Translations under genes and position numbers: made by a program
The notes under the pieces: model-generated
The model's database searches: none
Told to the model about the DNA's origin: nothing
What the model saw: the letters and a program-made list of their open reading frames with translations, nothing else
Source of the DNA: Perkinsus olseni
Lineage: Eukaryota; Perkinsozoa; Perkinsida; Perkinsidae
Direction of reading: 5' to 3'
DNA: 64,000 bases
Assembly (NCBI GenBank): GCA_013115135.1
Contig: JABANP010000261.1
Span: forward strand, 1 to 64,000
In this document: in pieces, positions 42,753 to 54,290 of the stretch
Position numbering within the stretch: the stretch's first letter is position 1
How the letters are laid out: each line of letters starts with the position of its first letter

Positions 42753-44286
42753 CTATCCTTTGAATGTTCCAGCAAAAGTGAGAACACCGAGGAGCAGAAT
42801 AACAGCCAGATAGCACTGCAGAGCGGCCATTCCCCTCGCCCGATCAATAATACAGTACTGACTAGCCTCGGGGGCCCGACCCTGCCAGACCAGCCAGCAG
42901 GCCAACACCGTCGCCACTGCTGCATTGATGCAGGCAACCGTCTTGAGGAAGACTGCACTGCCTGATGATACGGGCACGACACCGGAGGCAAAAAGAGTGA
43001 GGGTCCACGGGAGACCGAGGCCGACACATATGTTTATAATTTGCGAGCCCAAGCACGAGGCTGCTGCCATCGAGCCATAGCCACGGTAGGTGGCGGTGAG
43101 AGCGTTGATGGCGTCCGGGACTTCAGCACCGAGGGCAACCAGAGCTAGACCGAAGAAGCCGCTGGAACTGGGGTTCTGCAGAAGGGCCACCCAGCGGTCT
43201 ACAACGCAACCGACTACGAACGAGGCCAATGATACCCATGCAAAGGACGCCAGGAACGTCACCGGATAGAGATTCTCGCGAGGCTGGTAGATGCGGCAGT
43301 CCGGGCAGGTGACGTCGATCACACGCTTGAGTGGCCAGAGCACTGCGGCGAGATCGGTCTGAATGCTCTGCAGTAGCGAAGAGGATCGGGTAGAGTCCGC
43401 TGGACTGGGCGTCGAGCCAGTCTCGATCAGAGGCAGGGCTAGTTCTTCGTCGTACTTGTCTCGAAAGACCGAGCTTTTCTGATCGCTGGCTTTCCGTCGG
43501 AACTCTCGGAAACTCTGAAACTCAGCGGTTCCGTCGGAGGTGTTGGAGGGCTCCAAAGCAGCAGCCACGCCGGCCCTGTGCGTCAAGACGCCACTGAGAG
43601 TACCACGACCGAACCTGGTCACCGTAGCAAAGCACCGTCACGTAAACTCCGTAGACGACAAGAAGAAGCACGCCGTGGGCGGCAGAGATCGACGTCCGAA
43701 GTGCGTGCAACAGCACTAGCACCGACGCGCCGTAGAACAGAACGTCGCGGGTCAAAGGCCTTCTTTTCAATAGGAGAGGCACCTTGTTCACGCTGGCGAT
43801 GCTGCAGAGAGCCGGGACTGTGAGAAAGGCCAGCAGACCGCTGCCGAGGATCGCCCCGATCCCTAGGGCTGCATCGCTCTCTTGGTTGCCACGCACGATC
43901 GCCTTCATAGTGGCCATTGAGTTCACAGTGATTTCGGGCACAGCACCGCCAAAGGCCATGAATGTGGCACCACCGATCTCCTCGGGCAGGCCCCAATGGT
44001 CACACAAGGTCTCCATAGAGTCGCATAAGTGATCAGCGGCCAGCGCCAAAGTGGCGAAAGCGAGCAACAGGAGTGCTACTTCGACTGGGACTTCGACGGC
44101 GAGGCTTCCAAGGGAGTCAAGACAGAGCGACTCCCCGAAGTTGGAAAGAGTGCAAGATTCACTCATCGCGGATGCCACGTGTACAAGGAGATGATCGCGA
44201 GATAAATCGATTAGAATGGCGAGCGCGAGACAGAGTGCGCATATTTCGCCTGGCGCACGCCCTCCTGGGAGTTGTGCGCACGCCAT
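42753..44286 (-). CDS. Na+/Ca2+ (CaCA family) exchanger
   Basis: Two exons, 44286-43615 and 43514-42753, separated by a 100-nt intron (CAG|GTTCGG ... TTTCAG|AGT), both phase 0; 477 residues. A hydrophobic signal-like N terminus (ICALCLALAILIDL) is followed by the first transmembrane bundle with alpha-1 repeat GGATFMAFGGAVPEITVNSM (family GATxMAxGxSxPE). A hydrophilic cytosolic loop holds RKASDQKSSVFRDKYDEELA. The second bundle has alpha-2 repeat LVALGAEVPDAINALTATYR, then GSMAAASCLGSQIINICVGL and GLPW. Spacing and the xxALGxxxPD motif are nearest to K+-dependent NCKX/SLC24-type exchangers. It would extrude Ca2+ at the plasma membrane or an organelle. The start was taken at 44286, the last ATG before the signal-like helix; 62 further in-frame codons lie upstream. 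Confidence 0.9.
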
Positions 44287-44676
44287 GGCGTCAGGACGGA
44301 ACGATAAGAATTGGGGAGTTGAGTAGCGGAAGAAACTATACCGGACGAGATGGGCCACACCGATCAGTGAAAAACGTGTTTGTCGACTCGAACCTAATAG
44401 GGTAGGCCGCCTACCGTAGGCGAACGCAGGGGCGTCAACGTCGCCTGGCGGACCTGTCTGTGTTACACACAATACCAGCCGAGCATTTTTTCACGATTTG
44501 CAATCGATACGGTTGTTTCCTCGCTCAGCTGGAGGCTGTTGTTGAACATTCCACTTATCTCTCGTACAACCTATCATTTTCAACGTGCATAATTTCCGAT
44601 TTGCTATCAGAATATCGCGGCCACTTGGATTTGCCGGGGAAAGCGTCCCTCCTCAGTCTCCGTCCTCCATGCATTA
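44287..44676. promoter_or_regulatory. Divergent promoter region
   Basis: 390 nt separate the start of the minus-strand exchanger from the plus-strand DPY30-like gene, so both promoters should lie here. No recognisable element. Confidence 0.4.
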
Positions 44677-47115
44677 ATGGTAGTGCTGGTGACAAGAGAA
44701 CGAAGACTGCCGTACGCTAGGGCAGTCGAAGACGACGTCGCGCTCGACCGAAACTTCTTCGACAAGCTCGTACAACCCTCCACCACAGACACCGATTGGG
44801 ACATCTACTTGGTCGAATCCATATGGCCCATCTTGTCGAGAGGCCTAGCCGCTCTCGCACTCGAGGTAGGTGCCTCAACGCCACGTCCATGCCAGCACGC
44901 TCTTCCACGCACCTTGTGCTGCCACTCCTTCCATTGTAATTTACAATTTGTAAACATTACACGGGGAGCGTAATTACTCACAGCGCTGGCCGTGGGCAAT
45001 TACCTCCCACGGCAATAGCGATGACCCGGTGGTAGATTTCGGCCGATGCCATGCATCTGTTTGAGACCGGCTGATGCAGAGCACAACACCCGAGTTTGGG
45101 CCGTCAGGAATCCAATCTTTCATCTGCTGTCTTACTGTCGCCCGCCACTTAGCTCAGCTTCAGCGTAGCTCCCTATCGGAGCCAGATAGGATCAGCGGAG
45201 TATGCTTAACACATCGTTGAATGATGATGTTAAGCATATCCTGAAACTCGAACGATGATCGTTCCTTCAAGGTTGAACGTCTCCATTTTCGGAAGGACGG
45301 AGACCCGCTTGTACGGCGACGATTTTGCCCGTTGGCCTGGCTCGCGCAATATCTGCTACGTAACAAGCCGAAAAGTGGGACACACGACGCGGAGGGAGTG
45401 CGAAGAGAAAAGCAACTGGAAAAATTCTCAGAGTGGGCGGATCTTGAACGAGGCCGCCGAGAGGTGAGATTTTAATCACTCGGGAGAGGGAAGGTCGACG
45501 TCCTCGAGCCCCTGTTATAAACCATATGTACCGCTTCGATCGTCATTGATCCCGATTAGCCTGCTAGATTGGCGGACCCGTCTGCGGAAATGGCTTTCGG
45601 CGTGTGGCATAGTCAACTCTGATGGCCTTCGCTCCGCCAACGCACCTTCTTGCAGCGAGCTAGTGCATCAGGTTTTTGTTAAAGTTTTCTTCCAAAATCA
45701 GTACTGGTCAGATATACCGCCGCGAAAAAGAAGTTCGTCGCGTATTCAACGGCTTCTCGGCACGAAGACAAGTCCGAATAAGCGCGCTTCCGAAAGTTGT
45801 GGCTGTGCTGGACGAACTGACCTGGCTCGGAGGCGAGCTCATCAACTCGGAGTACTGCAAGACACAGAGCATCCTGGAAAGCTTCAGAGGAAAAGATTCC
45901 ATCGACTTCGAAGAGTTCTGGCGTTGGTTCGCCGGACCACCGCGAGGCACAGGTAAGTACGCACTTGGGCGCTCGTTCGCAAGGCCTTGTCCACGGCTGC
46001 TCCTTCCTCAATCCCGGCAGTACTGCGTCATGAAATGTGCTACACGAGGCTACAAGGCTCGTTTAATGGTTCGCTGGTGGAAGTTGTGCCTGCTTTGGGA
46101 TGATACGTTCCGAGAGGATGATCCGCGTAGCTGAAGTAATGTACTTCAGGAGGTGTGCCATTGAGGTGGACGGCCTTCGTCCGAGCGGAAGCTCGAAAGC
46201 ACTACAAAGATGCGCGGGTAAGATCACAGCCCTCGTTTCTTATTGGTGTGCGCCTTTTGCTTCTCTACACTCCCTTCGGCCTTTCATGGAAGAGCCTAAT
46301 TCTTCGGTATACTAGGGCCTAGCCACTTGGCTCGTCAGAATAGTCCATGGCGCCGGCCAAGCGCTGCCTACGACACCTCAGTATCCCTGAGGGCCTCTAA
46401 GCATGCTGGTCTTCTGGCTTCCTCTATTCACTTGTCTTTGCTGATGGATGTGCTCCTCGGAGAGATGCAATTATCAATGTTGCCGCAAACGGAATCTCCA
46501 ATCCCACCCGCAGCGCACATCCCTCCGATGTTTAGGAACTAAAAGCGATGAGGATCGAAGAGAAGGAGGTGGCGGTCGTTGGTGCCATCCGAGCCGACGA
46601 GGACCGCGATGAATTAGAGTGAGGGCGTGCAGTCTCGCGGAGTTTTTGAGCCTCTCTCGGCGGAGCTCCTTCGACCTGCTCTGATGTTGGGTGTTGGAGT
46701 GCTGTCATTCATAGGCTACCAGAAGTTCCTCAAAAAGGCCTCTGCTCTCAGATTCACCGAGCTGTGTACGAAGCTTTCGGAAAACGAGGAAATTCGCAGG
46801 ATTCTGGACGAAGATTTTATCCTCACTGGAATGGAGCCTGCCGAGGGCGAGGAAGTGGTGGATGAGGTGAGAGTTTCCTGGTCGCAGTGTTGGTTTGTGC
46901 CCTTGTCGCGTCCCGTCCCTTCAACGAATGCCGTCATGCCGATCGCGGAAACACCTTCATAGGTGCCACCGAGGGGAAGCCACGTCGAGCTTCTATGCGA
47001 TCTAATGGAGAAAGCTGGATTCCGAAAAGATCCGAATCGCTTCTCCGGCGATGAGATAGCTCCCGAGCTGGCTGCTCTGGGCGCTCAACAAACCTCTGCC
47101 TGCCGAAGGCGCTAA
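44677..47115 (+). CDS. DPY30-like/EF-hand-related protein
   Basis: Multi-exon. Exon 44677-44865 (DIYLVESIWPILSRGLAALA, ends GTAGGT) joins in phase to 45272-45463, which contains DPLVRRRFCPLAWLAQYLLR, then NKP. This resembles the Dpy-30/RIIa dimerisation motif (P-L-x-W-L-A-x-Y-L-L-R-x-N-P) of axonemal proteins. Exon 45702-45952 (EKEVRRVFNGFSARRQ; SIDFEEFWRWFA) looks like a degenerate EF-hand pair. Further blocks: 46150-46217 (AFVRAEARKHYKDAR), 46536-46618 (MRIEEKEVAVVGAIRADEDR), 46723-46866 (ALRFTELCTKLSENEEIRRI) and 46963-47115 (HVELLCDLMEKAGFRKDPNR, ends TAA). The 45463/45702 phase does not close, so an exon is missing. A flagellar role is inference. The stop at 47115 may instead lie in an intron if the gene continues into the next entry. 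Confidence 0.5.
45201..45238. repeat. Inverted repeat, 11-bp arms
   Basis: TATGCTTAACA at 45201-45211 and TGTTAAGCATA at 45228-45238, a perfect pair with a 16-nt loop. It lies in the first intron of the DPY30-like gene. Confidence 0.85.
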
Positions 47116-47599
47116 GTGGTGAGTTTCATCCGCCGCTCATCTTGCGACTCCACACCATTTCCCGTGCAAGTTTGACGAATGAATGGGCGAGAATGACAAT
47201 GTTACGGTGAGTTTGACACTGAATGTTAAAGTTTGACAAAAGTCGGATTTGCCAACACCAGGGTCCTATTCAAGTGCCCCTCTTTCCGAGTCCGAGTAAT
47301 CGGAAGGGCGCCCCTTCCGAGCTCGGGATGAAATAATGCTTTCAAGTGAATCTCCGACATTTTTCCAGTCGACAAATCGGGCTTCTTTCGAACTTGCATT
47401 CTCAGTGCCAAACCTGCTTTTAAAATTGCCATTCTTGCCTGTTCGACTTGCCAACGGCAGGTTGTCAAACTTGCTCGAAACATGGCGAGTTGTCGAAAAG
47501 GCCCTACTGGAATCATCGGAATCATCTCAAGATGAACAAACTTGCATATTCCGATGGTCCTGACTGATTCTATAGACTGCTTCCATGCAACTTACTCTG

Positions 47600-49254
47600 A
47601 GTAGAAATCTTCGAGGACGAGTTTTTCGGATACTTCGTATTGAAGGTTTTGGACTCCACTGATCGGAGAATTGGCGTCGCAGTCTGACTGTCAGCTCCTG
47701 ACGATGAACTAAATAGCCACCCGTTAGCCATCTCTCGGTCCTACAGAAGTTCCGTATGTAGTACGGAATTGTCTTTCAGGACGGTGGGATGTATGCACCA
47801 GTGGTCGCTTCTACAGCGCCTTCTGGTCTGTGAGTGTGAGGATGGTGTGGTGGATGCCGAGAGCTTGAAGCTCATGATGGACCGCAAAGAGTTCTCTGCG
47901 CTAAAACGAAAAGTCTCGTAAGCTGCGAGAGGGGCCCTTTCAAAGGGCTCGATGGTACATGCTCGACCGAATCCTTCAGTTTGACTAAAGATGTTCACTT
48001 GAGATCCACCACAGACGATGATACCTTGCAAGAATCGGAGAGCGTGACACAAGAGGATACCGAGAACGGCGGCAGAGGTGCGAACCTCTGGGAGACCCTG
48101 CCTCCATCTAATGGAGTCCATCGGCTCTGTATGTATAAGAGCGCCTCAATCTACGCGAAGTTGCTGCCGATGTTCGACGAGATTATCATCTTGATAAGGG
48201 ACAGGGTTGTCTCAGACCCCGCTCCTGCTGGTCCTGGTGGTCCTCGGGATAGAACTTCGAGTGGAGATCGCAAGCCGTCCTTGAAAGAGCTTTCCGACAG
48301 GTCAAAACAGACTGCGAATCTTCCAGCAAGCAGTTTACCCTGGGATGAATGCCAGGTACAACATTAACATCATCAGACTTGCGTGGCTTTCGGAACAGTT
48401 CGGGACACTTTTGCCTGACGGGCACGACGACTATCCCGATAATCCGCAGGTAACCAGCCATGAGTCAAAGCCCACGGCGAATGTGGTTCGCATATGTTCC
48501 CTCAGTCCTTATCGAAATCTGCCGTCCGAGGTCTCGCTGAAGAGCTTTGTCCGGAAATCACTGACGAAGAATTTGAGGTACCACCACTGGCTTGAAACGT
48601 TTCGATTTACTTCACTCTGGGAGATGAACAGAACGCAAAGTCGGGCAGAAATTGACAAGCCTTCTGACCAGTCAGTCTTGTGATGTTGGCGAGCTCTTTA
48701 CTGACTTAGTCCAACGTGATATCGTAACTGTACTTCGGGTAGCCTGAAGCTCGACCGAGGCGGAGTGTGCTCACACCAGTGACGTAGCGTCTAGGATAAC
48801 TCCAGCTCCGAGATGATCCATGACGAAGTCCAAGAAATGAGCTATAGTGGTCCAGGCTAACTCCACACGCAATGTTACAGCGCTCACAAATTGTGAATCA
48901 AAATTGTATTGTGCGACGCCGCGGAACTGTCGAGCGGCTCGACTCGAGCCGGTTTGCCAAACTCTTGCTGCAAGAGTCTTGCATGAAAATTGGATCATGG
49001 AATCTGCCGGGCCACCATCTTCTCGTGAATAACTAGGAATCCCCTCAAACCTGAGACCCGGAAATACTCTTGCTTGCGCTCGGTCGCTTTGTGTCATAAA
49101 ACTGATTGTGCAAGGAGCGTCTCTCAGGCTAAATGGGAGATCATTGACGCAGACAGATCGGGCTCCTTAGAGTTCGACGAGTTCGTGGAATGGATGGCAC
49201 TCGACGAGTTTGATATTGATGATGGTGAGTCTCAGCCGACCATAGGATTTCTAT
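47600..49254 (+). CDS. EF-hand protein (same or adjacent gene)
   Basis: Exons in order: about 47600-47646 (IFEDEFFGYFVLK); 47781-47917 or so (ECEDGVVDAESLKLMMDRKE, ends GTAAGC); about 48345-48449 (NINIIRLAWLSEQFGTLLPD, ends GTAACC); about 48509-48579 (SAVRGLAEELCPEITDEEFE, ends GTACCA); and 49120-49223 or so. The last begins after CTCTCAG with AKWEIIDADRSGSLEFDEF, a canonical 12-residue EF-hand loop (D-x-D-x-S-G-S-L-E-x-x-E). It is followed by VEWMALDEFDIDD and GTGAGT. It is probably a Ca2+ sensor. Whether it is fused to the preceding DPY30-like exons is open, since an in-frame stop at 47115 separates them. Confidence 0.48.
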
Positions 49255-50340
49255 GAGAATATCACAATGTTCTGGAGTTGCTGTCGTGTTGCATGCTATC
49301 AGATTGATCGGCGACGCTCGTGACCAAGTGCTGAGCTTAGCTGTGGCAGCGTGTCAAGACATGTCGCTGATGTGCTTGGCTTGACAAAGATATATGATGT
49401 TGCGTTGGCGCTTTCCTATGGCCTGTGTTGCAGCGCATAGGAATATGGTTTGTAAACGCTTGCAGAAGATATGCTCTCGCTCCTATAAAGGTTCCCCTCA
49501 CTTTTTTTATTGGTTGGCGATCTCTCATACGACGTACGCTCGCGGCGACCCAGGCGCCCTCACGCAGGAGCACGTTTCCCTGCAGCACGTTGGGGAGAGC
49601 AGGGAACTTGTAGCCCGAGTGGAAGCACCGCAACGTTGGTCCCTCACCGTGAGGGCCTCACGTCTGGGTTGTGCGGTGGCGTGCTGGCCCCCTGTGTGAG
49701 GCAGTTGACAACGTCCTGATCATGGTCATGACTTATTGAGGTAAGGTAGTTGATGTAGTTTAAGCGGCAATGTGAATGTACCGGCGACCGTGCGGGAGTG
49801 TATTCAATATTATCGGATTCGAGAAGTATACGAAGACGAGCTTGATTGTGAGCTCTAATGTCGTTGATGGGTCGTTGGTAATGTCGTTGAGTCGTCGTTT
49901 CCGCGACGACTCGTCGCGGAAAACGACGAGATCGCTTGGAAGGATGGAGAAGTGTTGTTCGTGACATTTATTACGAAAGCTGTGCAAGGAGAAAAGATGA
50001 TGAGGAAAATTTGTGAGAGCTATTCATGTGTCAGGAGTACACACTGAGTATCGAACGCAGGAGCAACAGCGGTAGGGTTAAGACTCGGGGCCCTGGTGAG
50101 GGCAGAGCTCGTACGGCACGAGCAGGGCTAGGAAAGTGTCTCGTCTGAAGTTGAATAGACTGCATGAATCCGAGGAGAGACGGTGCGATGAGCAAACGAG
50201 CCCGTGCCACGGGCCCCGAAGCGGGTAGTCCTAGACTACCCCAACAGCCTTCGCTATAGCTATCGTCTTGCACGTGAGCTCAGGCGGCTACCGCGCAAGC
50301 CCATAACGCGCCGCTCACTGTGTCGTATCGCCCTTATCCC
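49255..50340. other. Intergenic region with an inverted repeat
   Basis: No gene supported. 49893-49909 (CGTCGTTTCCGCGACGA) and 49911-49928 (TCGTCGCGGAAAACGACG) are inverted copies, one base apart in length, with a 1-nt spacer. Confidence 0.6.
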
Positions 50341-50980
50341 CAGGTCGAAAGACTAATTCTCTGTCACAACTTCTCGAGGCACGACTAAGTTTACAAGTGA
50401 ACCAAGAGTGGTTGAGGGGCGAGGCCTCCAGTCAAAAAATTGGACGACACACCTGAGGATGTCGAGGCTTCTCGCAGTGAGAAAAATTCCGGTATTGTCG
50501 TCAGTAATACTAACATTCTGAATGCTGACACAGTGTTCAGTGCGGGTCCGACCCGCCGGGTCGTGCGATACTTCTCGACGAGAAGTTCTCGAGAAACGTC
50601 GTACAACGACCCATCTAAGGATTACGTTGCTTCCGCTGAGTCTCAATTCTATACCGTTAACTCTTGTAACAAGAGTCGTGTTCCTTCATACTTTGGGAAC
50701 TGCATTGACCCAGCATCAAAGGCTAAGGTGAGAAGCTGACCAAGCTGATCAAGAAGCTTTCAACAGTTGTTTGATGAAAGAGCAGAACGGCTATCAAAGT
50801 GTACCATTACGGATTCACTTTATGCAGTACTCAGAGCAAAGGTATCGCAGGCTGCGTTTTGCAACCAAAAGGCGATGGTATCGAAGAAGTCTCTGCTTGA
50901 CAAAATGAGACTGGCTAGTGCTACAAAATTTCATCCAGTGTTTGAACCAATGTGGTTTCGAGTACATGGTATTTAATGCA
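50341..50980 (+). CDS. Unrecognised short gene candidate
   Basis: Plus-strand block about 50440-50729 (TPEDVEASRSEKNSGIVV, AESQFYTVNSCNKSRVPSYF) ends at a GTGAGA donor. It is followed after TTCAACAG by a block about 50768-50840 (LFDERAERLSKCTITDSLYA), ending at GTATCG or reading on to a stop near 50976. Composition is protein-like, but no family or start codon could be fixed. Confidence 0.27.
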
Positions 50981-51029
50981 AAATCGTCGGTCGATGAGAG
51001 CAGGTGTGGGTAGACTCGGCCTAGGATCC

Positions 51030-51905
51030 TCAAACTGTGAAGAGTCTGCGATTACCATCACCACCACGGCCGCCATCACCACCACGACCACCATTGCCAC
51101 CACGGCCGCCATCACCACCACGGCCGCCATTACCACCACGGCCGCCATCACCACCACGGCCGCCATCACCACCACGGCCGCCATCACCACCACGGCCGCC
51201 ATCACCACCACGGCCGCCAGGGCCGTCTTCACTGTCACGACCGTCCAGACCATCACGACCGTCTTCACCGTCACGACCGTCCAGACCATCACGACCGTCT
51301 TCACCGTCACGACCGTCCAGACCATCACGACCGTCTTCGCCGTCACGACCGTCCAGACCATCACGACCGTCTTGACCATCTTCACCGTCACGACCGTCCA
51401 GACCATCACGACCGTCTTGACCGTCTTCACCGTCACGACCGTCCAGACCATCACGATCGTCTTCACCGTCACGACCGTCCAGACCATCACGACCGTCTTG
51501 ACCATCTTCACCGTCACGACCGTCCAGACCATCACGACCGTCTTCACCGTCACGACCGTCCAGACCATCACGACCGTCTTGACCATCTTCACCGTCACGG
51601 CCGTCCAGACCATCACGACCGTCTTCACCGTCACGACCGTCCAGACCATCACGACCGTCTTGGCCGTCTTCACCGTCACGACCGTCCAGACCATCACGAC
51701 CGTCTTGACCGTCTTCACCGTCACGACCGTCCAGACCATCACGACCGTCTTCACCATCACGACCATTTTTACCATCACGACCGTCTCCACCGTCCAGACC
51801 ATCACGACCGTCTTGACCGTCTATGCCATCATTGGTACTTTCTATGCTACCGACAATTGCGGCAGAAATCAGGAGTAGGAGTGACAGAAGGAAGAAGAAC
51901 TTCAT
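51030..51905 (-). CDS. Secreted collagen-like Gly-X-Asp repeat protein
   Basis: Single exon, 291 residues. A clear signal peptide (MKFFFLLSLLLLISAAIVGS) is followed by a short linker and then an unbroken run of Gly-X-Y triplets to near the end. The first two thirds are dominated by GRD, GLD, GED and GQD, so the third position is almost always Asp. The last third switches to GGR/GGD-type triplets and ends NRRLFTV. Pro is nearly absent, so a vertebrate-style hydroxyproline triple helix is unlikely. It could be an acidic extracellular or wall filament, possibly Ca2+-binding. The DNA repeat is short and GC-rich, leaving several frames on both strands open; this frame is chosen for its ATG, signal peptide and stop. 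Confidence 0.85.
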   Translation of the reverse strand: MKFFFLLSLLLLISAAIVGSIESTNDGIDGQDGRDGLDGGDGRDGKNGRDGEDGRDGLDGRDGEDGQDGRDGLDGRDGEDGQDGRDGLDGRDGEDGRDGLDGRDGEDGQDGRDGLDGRDGEDGRDGLDGRDGEDGQDGRDGLDGRDGEDDRDGLDGRDGEDGQDGRDGLDGRDGEDGQDGRDGLDGRDGEDGRDGLDGRDGEDGRDGLDGRDGEDGRDGLDGRDSEDGPGGRGGDGGRGGDGGRGGDGGRGGDGGRGGNGGRGGDGGRGGNGGRGGDGGRGGDGNRRLFTV

Positions 51906-53795
51906 ATCTATGAAACGAATCTGAGCTCGAAAGCCGAGTCAACGAGAGTTCCAATTCCCGATAGTTCCCAAATTGTTCTCGTTTGCGATTAAATGACGCT
52001 ATTTAGAAGCCGACCACTGTTGAAGCGACGCCGCGCGTCGCGCGTGAGTCACGCGGCGTGACTTGTGGCGGCAGGCGGTTCAGGCCTGGCCCAATCTCTC
52101 TCGGTCTCTTGTGGACGCACATGAGAGAAGCAGAAGAGCGCCTGCCGCTCCTAAATGGAGAGGGGCTCTAGTGGAAGGCCTCTGCTCAACCCGAAACCTC
52201 ATTACGCCGGCGCCACGCCTGACGAGCCCACAGGACAGGCTCCACCATCTCGACCCGGTCAGTGACGCGATGCCACCTTTTTCCCGCCAGAAGTGTCCCG
52301 GTCACATTGACGGGGTCATTCCGGGCCGAAAAAGTCGCGCTCGATTTAATTATGACATCTTGCGGGTGTCATATAGCCATGGTCTATCCTGGTCGTGATT
52401 CGAGGTGCTGGAACGCCTAAGCATGCGCAGGTCTAGTTCAGGAAGTGCGTAACCTCAAAGGCGGGACAAGACCATGGTGTTGTGTGCGTGCACTAAAGTG
52501 GAGGGGAATAAGGCACGCGCGCCCGCGTGGAGTATCACGAGCATGCAGATATCCCCTGGGACATTGCTGCACTTTAATAGACTTTTTTTCTCCAAGTTTG
52601 GAAAGGATTACTTTCCCTCCACTTGGACTTGGAAAAGTGGGCACTTTAATTGGCTCCGGGACTTGACAACGCTCTCTCGTGTATTGTCCCACTCGGAGAA
52701 CGGAGGTAATATTAGCAAACGGTCCCGAATGCGGTTAGTGTCTCTTGACGGGATTGTCCTCTACCGCTAAAGTGTCCTGCCATTGCGACCCAACGAATAG
52801 ACTCTCAGCCATCATAGGTCAACCGCAATGTGCAGATCAGGATAGGGACTGCTGGTACCGCATTTCTCCCGCATTTTCCAGGAGAAGTTTAATAAAGTTC
52901 ATCATGGGAAGTGACATCGTAACTCGTCGAGTTATCCTCATGCTATCGCCCTGAGAGTTCCTTCCGCCTTCAAATGAAACTCGCCCGGGGGCAGGCTTCG
53001 TGTCTGTGTTCCATGCGAGCCAGAGCTCGTCAATGGCAACCGCGGTGAAGCTTTCCATTACCGTGAGAACGGAGGATGACAGAACTCAGGAAATCAGAGC
53101 ATTTGGACCACGGCTTGCGTTCCTCGGGAGAGGCTCCACCTGCTTCTACTACGGATCAGTTTTCGAATATTATGGATCTGATCAGGAAGAGCCTCATACT
53201 ATATATCTGGTATACGGTTCCGAATTGTTTTCCACACATGCCTTTCGCGAGGGTTCCCCATGCACCACTTCGTCTTCGTGCTTCGTCGGTGCCTCCTGCA
53301 TCTCCGCGGAGGATTCTCTGATTCTGACTATCGGGATTGAAAGAAATTGAAACACACCGGTTCTGCTTTTTCGGGAGGTGTTTTCGGTATTATGTAAAAA
53401 ACCAATTAGGCTTGAAGAAGTGACTGAGAAATCACATATCTTCAACTACAACTAAACACTGGCAATGCAAGATTGCAATTCAACTCACATTTAGTTTCAT
53501 GAGTGGAAAAAGTTGGAAAATTTTTTTAGTTTCCGTCAGCTATCTGAATCTCGACTCGCATTTCCGAAATGCTCACGGTAACGAAATGCCATTTCGTTAC
53601 CGTGAGCGTTGGTGAGTGATGGATGATGCCACTGTGTTCCATCTATCTGTACTAGTGTACTTACGCTGTAGATGCTCCAACAAAGCGGTCGGCTAGGGTG
53701 GAATCGGCCGGGTTCGATCGGGAACCCAGCCACGCATCGGAGTAGCTGATTGCGATAAGTATGTGTAACATCTGGGCCTGAGTAATCGCAAGACA
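51906..53795. other. Long interval without a supported gene
   Basis: ORFs at 52063-52398 and 53000-53350 are of moderate length but lack splice or family support. Two frames of 53000-53350 are equally open. It contains the perfect inverted repeat listed next. Confidence 0.5.
53571..53607. repeat. Perfect 18-bp inverted repeat, 1-nt spacer
   Basis: GCTCACGGTAACGAAATG at 53571-53588 and its exact reverse complement at 53590-53607, separated by one C. It could extrude as a cruciform or act as a strong RNA hairpin. It has no flanking target-site duplication. Confidence 0.95.
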
Positions 53796-53950
53796 CTTTG
53801 CGATTATGGTATGGATCATGATAGAACCAGAAGAGCGATCACTCTGGCAGCTGATACCTTCGGTACAAGGTACGAAGATATGTACTGAAGGTGCGTCTCG
53901 CCGCAGCAACATACAAAAGTGCCTTAGCTGCCTTGGGGTTCATAGATGCC
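53796..53950 (+). pseudogene. Fragment of the asparagine-synthase-like gene
   Basis: GATCACTCTGGCAGCTGATA and CGCCGCAGCAACATACAAAA (followed by GTGCCTTAGC) closely match exon 4 (59646-59765) and exon 5 (59913-59982) of the gene at 58767. The roughly 150 nt between those exons is reduced here to about 25 nt, and the frame is broken. It is a decayed partial copy 6 kb from its source. Confidence 0.75.
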
Positions 53951-54116
53951 TCAGGAATCCTGAGGCAAGGTCTCCCTCTGGGTCATAGGCGTCGTAATTT
54001 TGGCAAGGCCATCTGTGCGCGGGCCGCTCAGTGCTCCCGCTGATCTCCTCTGAATTTTTTTTGGGGCCGCCGAGAAACTTTCACCGATAAAGGATGAAGC
54101 CGAACCGAGCACACCA

Positions 54117-54290
54117 AGCAAACCCCGGGCACTGAGTCCCGGACCGCCTGACCGTCGCCGGGTAGTGCCGGGCGCCGTCAGGGGCCGCCAGGCCAGCGCC
54201 GGGCACCTACCGGGGCCGCCCGGCACGCGCCGGGTAGTGCCGGGTGCCGGCAAGGGTCGCCCGGCCAGCGCCGGGTTGCCGGGTGCGTTA
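54117..54290. repeat. GC-rich imperfect tandem repeat
   Basis: Repeated GCCGGGTAGTGCCGGG, CAGCGCCGGG and GGGGCCGCC modules, about 80% G+C, against a background near 50%. No ORF meaning is evident. Confidence 0.75.

Noticed and set aside
50921..51878. Long ORFs in other frames and on the plus strand over the collagen-like repeat
   Set aside because: A short repeat keeps several frames open. Only the chosen minus frame has an ATG, signal peptide and Gly-X-Y periodicity.
53711..53735. GGGTTCGATC B-box-like motif
   Set aside because: No T-stem, acceptor or T-run fits. It is probably chance.
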